Source: Streptomyces diastatochromogenes (lineage in GTDB: Bacteria > Actinomycetota > Actinomycetes > Streptomycetales > Streptomycetaceae). From it: a stretch of DNA of 64,000 bases. Both the position numbers and the translations under genes were made by a program. A model generated the notes under the pieces. The model made no database searches. It worked only from the letters and a program-made list of their open reading frames with translations, and was not told the DNA's origin. The stretch lies in assembly GCF_002242805.1 (NCBI RefSeq), contig NZ_MCGQ01000034.1:225093-289092 (forward strand), in the 5' to 3' direction. Positions 60,813-64,000 of this stretch are shown one piece after another. Positions within the stretch are counted from its first letter, which is position 1; each line of letters opens with the position of its first letter.

Positions 60813-61580
60813 TCACAGGAACTTCGCCTTGCCCGGCCCCTCCTCGACGAAGCTGCGCATGCCCCGTTCGCGGTCCTCGGTGGCGAACAGACCCGCGAAC
60901 CAGTTCCGCTCGACGGCGAGCCCGGTGTCGATGTCGGTCTCCAGACCGGTGTCGATCGACTCCTTCGCCGCACGCAGCGCGAGGGCCGGCCCCTGGGCGA
61001 GCCTGGCGGCCCAGGCGTGCGCCTGCTCGTAGACCTCGGCGGCCGGGACGACCCGGTCCACCAGGCCGATCGCGAGGGCCTCGTCGGCCTTCACCATCCG
61101 GCCCGTGAAGATCAGGTCCTTGGCCTTGGAGGGTCCGACCAGACGGGGCAGGCGCTGGGTGCCGCCCGCGCCCGGGACGAGACCGAGCAGGATCTCCGGC
61201 TGGCCGAGCTTGGCGTTGTCGGCGGCGATGCGGTAGTCCGCGCACAGGGCCAGCTCGCAGCCGCCGCCGAGCGCGTACCCGGTGACGGCCGCGACGACGG
61301 GCTTGGGGATACGGGCCACGGCGGTGAAGGAGTCCTGCAGGGCGCGGGCGCGCAGGACCATCGCGGTGTGGTCCATGTCCTGCATCTCCTTGATGTCCGC
61401 GCCCGCCGCGAACACCCGCTCGCCGCCGTAGATCACCACGGCGCGCACGTCCTCGCGGCGCGTGGCCTCCTCGGCGAGTTCCTTGAGCCGGTCCTGCGTG
61501 GCGATGTCCAGCGCGTTCATGGGCGGCCGGTCCAGACGCAGGGTTCCGACGCCTTCGGCGACTTCGAGAGAGACGGTCAT
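60813..61580 (-). CDS. Enoyl-CoA hydratase/isomerase
   Basis: A 255-residue crotonase-fold enzyme. The oxyanion-hole strands are FAAGADIKEM and GYALGGGCELALCADYRIA. The catalytic Glu pair falls in the GCELALCADY and GQPEILLGLVPGAGGTQRL parts, consistent with hydratase activity. The C-terminal helical region includes LRAAKESIDTGLETDID. ATG 61580 follows the crotonase N terminus (MTVSLEVAEG). It adds water to trans-2-enoyl-CoA in fatty-acid or amino-acid catabolism. No other beta-oxidation genes lie nearby. Confidence 0.93.
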   Translation of the reverse strand: MTVSLEVAEGVGTLRLDRPPMNALDIATQDRLKELAEEATRREDVRAVVIYGGERVFAAGADIKEMQDMDHTAMVLRARALQDSFTAVARIPKPVVAAVTGYALGGGCELALCADYRIAADNAKLGQPEILLGLVPGAGGTQRLPRLVGPSKAKDLIFTGRMVKADEALAIGLVDRVVPAAEVYEQAHAWAARLAQGPALALRAAKESIDTGLETDIDTGLAVERNWFAGLFATEDRERGMRSFVEEGPGKAKFL

Positions 61581-61611
61581 GTGGAGCAGGTTAACGGCCA
61601 TTAACGACGGT

Positions 61612-61644
61612 GGGCCCGGTGCCGTAGGTCACAGCACCGGGCCC
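61612..61644 (-). terminator. Terminator after the first L,D-transpeptidase gene
   Basis: Perfect 11-bp arms GGGCCCGGTGC and GCACCGGGCCC with an 11-nt loop, 17 bp past the stop at 61661. It also lies about 30 bp upstream of the enoyl-CoA hydratase start. Confidence 0.8.
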
Positions 61645-61660
61645 GTCCGTCAGCGGGGGC

Positions 61661-62902
61661 TCACTTCTTCCAGTCGGCCCAGCTCATGTTCCAGCCGTTG
61701 AGGCCGTTGGCCGGGTCCACCGTGCGGTCGTGGGAGTTCTTGACGACGACCACGTCGCCGATGATGGAGTGGTTGAAGAACCAGGCCGCAGGCACGGACT
61801 TGCTGTAGCCGCCGCGCACGTCCCGCAGGCCCACGCAGCCGTGGCTGGCGTTGTAGTTGCCGAAGGCGCCGCCGCCCCAGTAGTTGCCGTGGATGAAGGT
61901 GCCGGAGTTGGTGAGGCGGATGGCGTGCGGGACGTCCTTGATGTCGTACTCGCCGCCGTAGCCGACGGTCTCGCCGTTCATCCGGGTCACGGTGAGCTTC
62001 TCGCTCATGACCATCTGGCCGTTCCAGGTGTCGTAGCCGGGCTTGCCGGTGGTGACCGGGATGGTCTTGATGACCTTGCCGTCCTGGGTGACCTTCATCG
62101 TGTGCTTCTTGGCGTCCACGATGGAGACCTGGTCGCGGCCGATGGTGAACTTCACCGTCTTGTGCTGCTCGCCGTAGACGCCGTCGCGGCCCTCGACGCC
62201 GTCGAGGTTGAGGTCGACGGTGACCTTCGTGCCGGCCTTCCAGTACTTCTCGGGGCGGAAGTCCAGGCGGTCGTTGCCGAACCAGTGGCCCTCGACGTCG
62301 ACGGCCGGCTCGGTCTTGATGCTGATGGCCTTCTTGACGTCGTCGGGGTTGGTGATGCCCCGGGTGAAGCGGACCGAGAACGGCATGCCCACACCGACGG
62401 TGGAGCCGTCCTCGGGGGTGAAGTAGCCGACGAAGGTGTTCTTCGGGGTGAGCGTGGTGAAGCTGGAGTCCTCGGCGGCCTCGCGGCCCGCGGAGTCCTT
62501 GGCGACCGCGTGCACCGTGTACTTGGTGCCGCCGGCCAGATGCGTCGACGGCGTCCACGAGGCGCCGCCGGCGGCGATGGCGCCGTCGACCTTCGTGCCC
62601 TTGGCGTCCTTGACGGTGACCTCGGTCAGCTTGCCCTTGCTGACGTTCACCTTCAGGGCGTCGCTGGTGTCGACGCCCGTGGCACCGGACTTGGGCGAGA
62701 TGCTGACGGCGGCCGTCGACTGCTTGCCCTGCTGCGCGCTGGAGTCCTTGTCCTTTCCGTCGCCGGAACCGGACCCGGACCCCGAGTCACCGCCGCCGCA
62801 CGCGGTGAGGGTCACGAGCAGGGCGCCGGCTATGAGCGCCAGCCCCTTACGGCCTCTCCCCCGGCTCCCCACCGACGCCCCCGACACAGGCCGCACGTTC
62901 AC
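61661..62902 (-). CDS. L,D-transpeptidase lipoprotein, copy 1
   Basis: A 413-residue cell-wall cross-linking enzyme that makes 3-3 peptide links in peptidoglycan. Basic N terminus, then lipobox LTAC (LLVTLTACGGGD) and a Gly/Ser/Lys linker. Two Ig-like domains follow (VSISPKSGATGVDTSDALKV and KNTFVGYFTPEDGSTVGVGM) and then the YkuD catalytic domain with His in TFIHGNYW and Cys in NASHGCVGL. The C-terminal extension ends NGWNMSWADWKK. Starts GTG 62902 behind GGGGAGA. Paralogue of the next gene. Confidence 0.95.
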   Translation of the reverse strand: MNVRPVSGASVGSRGRGRKGLALIAGALLVTLTACGGGDSGSGSGSGDGKDKDSSAQQGKQSTAAVSISPKSGATGVDTSDALKVNVSKGKLTEVTVKDAKGTKVDGAIAAGGASWTPSTHLAGGTKYTVHAVAKDSAGREAAEDSSFTTLTPKNTFVGYFTPEDGSTVGVGMPFSVRFTRGITNPDDVKKAISIKTEPAVDVEGHWFGNDRLDFRPEKYWKAGTKVTVDLNLDGVEGRDGVYGEQHKTVKFTIGRDQVSIVDAKKHTMKVTQDGKVIKTIPVTTGKPGYDTWNGQMVMSEKLTVTRMNGETVGYGGEYDIKDVPHAIRLTNSGTFIHGNYWGGGAFGNYNASHGCVGLRDVRGGYSKSVPAAWFFNHSIIGDVVVVKNSHDRTVDPANGLNGWNMSWADWKK

Positions 62903-63059
62903 TTGTTCTCCCCTCGCCGGGCCAGGTCAGGCCCGCTCCCCACCACACTTGGTGTGCGCATGTTAACCGCAGGGTTTTGAGCGAGGTGTCAGGTGAATGT
63001 CACCGTTCAGTCGCAAATTCAACCGGCCGTCCTCGCCCGAAACCCCGCCCCTCATCTGG

Positions 63060-64000
63060 TTACTTGACCGCGCTGCCCGCTTTCCACTCCTTCCAGGCCA
63101 TGTTCCACCCTCCGAGGCCGTTGTCGGGAGAGACCGTTTTGTCCTTGCTGTTGACGACCTCGATGACGTCTCCGACCAGGCTGCGGTCGAAGAACCAGCC
63201 CGCCGGAGTGTCCGAACCGCCGCCCTTGACGTCCCGCAGCCCCACACAGCCGTGACTGACGTTCACCCGGCCGGGGGCGTCCGGGGACCAGTAGTTGCCG
63301 TGCAGGAAGGTGCCGGAGTCGGTGAGTTTCATGGCGTGCGGGACGTCGGGGATGTCGTACTCGCCGCCGAAACCGACCGTCCGGCTGTTCATGCGGGTGA
63401 CCTCGAGCATCTCCATCACCACCATCTTCCCGTTGTAGGTGGTGGTCTTGGGGGCGCCCGCGGTGATCGGCACGGTGGCCAGCAGCTGCCCGTCGCGCCG
63501 CACCTCCATCATGTGCTCGGCCGCGTCCACCAGGGAGACCTGGCTGCGGCCGACGGTGAAGGTGAACGTCTTGTCCTGCAGGCCGAAGGCGCCGGGCGCC
63601 CCTTCGACGTCCCTGAGGCCGAGGTCGACGGTGACCTCGGTGCCGGGCTTCCAGTAGCGCTCGGGGCGGAAGTCCAGGCGGTTGTCGCCGAACCAGTGCG
63701 GGCGGATCTCCACGGGCGGATTCGCGGTGACCCGTACGGCGCGTTCGACGGCGGCGCGGTTGGTGATGTCCCGGCTGAAGGCGAGAGAGACGATCATCCC
63801 GGTGCCGACGGTGGAGCGGTTCTCGGGGGTGACGTAGCCGATGAACCGCTCCCCGGGGACGAGGGTGGTGAAGGTGGTGTGCCGGGCCGAGCGACTGCCG
63901 TCGGCGTCCAGCGCCACCGCGTCCACGGTGTACTTGGCGGCGAGCGCCAGCCGTTTGTCGTCCGGTTCCCAGCTGAGCCCGTCGGCGCTGATGTGCCCGG
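63060..64000 (-). CDS. L,D-transpeptidase, copy 2 (N terminus beyond right edge)
   Basis: About 313 codons are visible, and the frame runs off the window without a start. The Ig-like domain (FIGYVTPENRSTVGTGMIVS) and YkuD domain match copy 1. The catalytic site is intact: TFLHGNYW and NVSHGCVGL. The C terminus (GLGGWNMAWKEWKAGSAVK) also aligns. The last 70 visible bases include SWEPDD and KRLALAAKYTV. It lies 157 bp upstream of copy 1, so the two are a tandem pair. Confidence 0.92.
   Translation of the reverse strand, partial: GHISADGLSWEPDDKRLALAAKYTVDAVALDADGSRSARHTTFTTLVPGERFIGYVTPENRSTVGTGMIVSLAFSRDITNRAAVERAVRVTANPPVEIRPHWFGDNRLDFRPERYWKPGTEVTVDLGLRDVEGAPGAFGLQDKTFTFTVGRSQVSLVDAAEHMMEVRRDGQLLATVPITAGAPKTTTYNGKMVVMEMLEVTRMNSRTVGFGGEYDIPDVPHAMKLTDSGTFLHGNYWSPDAPGRVNVSHGCVGLRDVKGGGSDTPAGWFFDRSLVGDVIEVVNSKDKTVSPDNGLGGWNMAWKEWKAGSAVK

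Noticed and set aside
51098..64000. Idea that the envelope genes form one gene cluster for a natural product or injection system
   Set aside because: The genes lie on both strands, are separated by terminators and unrelated regulators, and include no synthases, sheath or baseplate proteins.

Overview
The window looks like core chromosome of a Streptomyces. GC content is very high, codons end almost always in G or C, GTG starts are common, twin-arginine and lipobox leaders recur, and the gene set is typical of the genus. From memory, the order GatCAB - RmdB - LigA - MnmA - oligopeptide ABC transporter - GcvT/GcvH/GlyA/SdaA matches the SCO546x-SCO550x segment of S. coelicolor; no alignment was run. 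I see no prophage, integrase, transposase, CRISPR array, rRNA or tRNA.

1-11.6 kb: an edge-truncated gene behind a perfect palindrome, a D-2-hydroxyacid dehydrogenase, an aldo/keto reductase, a PQQ-type sugar dehydrogenase lipoprotein, a very large ATP-binding LuxR regulator carrying a Streptomyces repeat element in frame, small proteins, and an MMPL transporter/acetyltransferase/membrane protein group. 11.6-15.2 kb: the gatC-gatA-(small membrane protein)-gatB operon for Gln-tRNA formation, closed by a 34-bp palindrome. 15.3-19.2 kb: a cupin, a DUF4267 membrane protein and divergent TetR regulator sharing two identical operators, and the cyclic-di-GMP protein RmdB. 19.4-28.4 kb: DNA ligase LigA, a MetE-like protein, an SDR, a LOG-family protein, a DUF427 protein, a hydrolase, then MnmA, a peptidoglycan amidase and a cysteine desulfurase. 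MnmA and the desulfurase together suit tRNA 2-thiouridine synthesis.

28.5-37 kb: small membrane proteins facing a FabR/DesT-like TetR regulator with three matching boxes, a low-complexity lipoprotein, a WYL regulator, a decayed gene beside its intact paralogue, a thioesterase, a membrane-anchored esterase, a TRIC-type channel and a secreted M1 peptidase. 37-43.4 kb: a five-gene peptide ABC transporter. 43.7-51 kb: two SseB-type proteins and a P-loop ATPase, then a tandem glycine riboswitch controlling gcvT-gcvH-glyA-sdaA. That operon can take glycine to serine to pyruvate. 

51-64 kb: secreted or envelope functions (PI-PLC, GH25 lysozyme, beta-propellers, an altered NodB deacetylase, two L,D-transpeptidases) mixed with an F420-type reductase, a GntR regulator that appears N-terminally truncated, an EF-hand protein, a MerR regulator with a probable leaderless promoter, a SpoIIAB/RsbW-like ATPase and an enoyl-CoA hydratase. 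No single unprecedented system stands out. The best leads are regulatory sites (16.2, 29.0 and 55.4 kb), gene decay or truncation (31.5 and 54.1 kb) and unusual active sites (57.3-58.1 kb).
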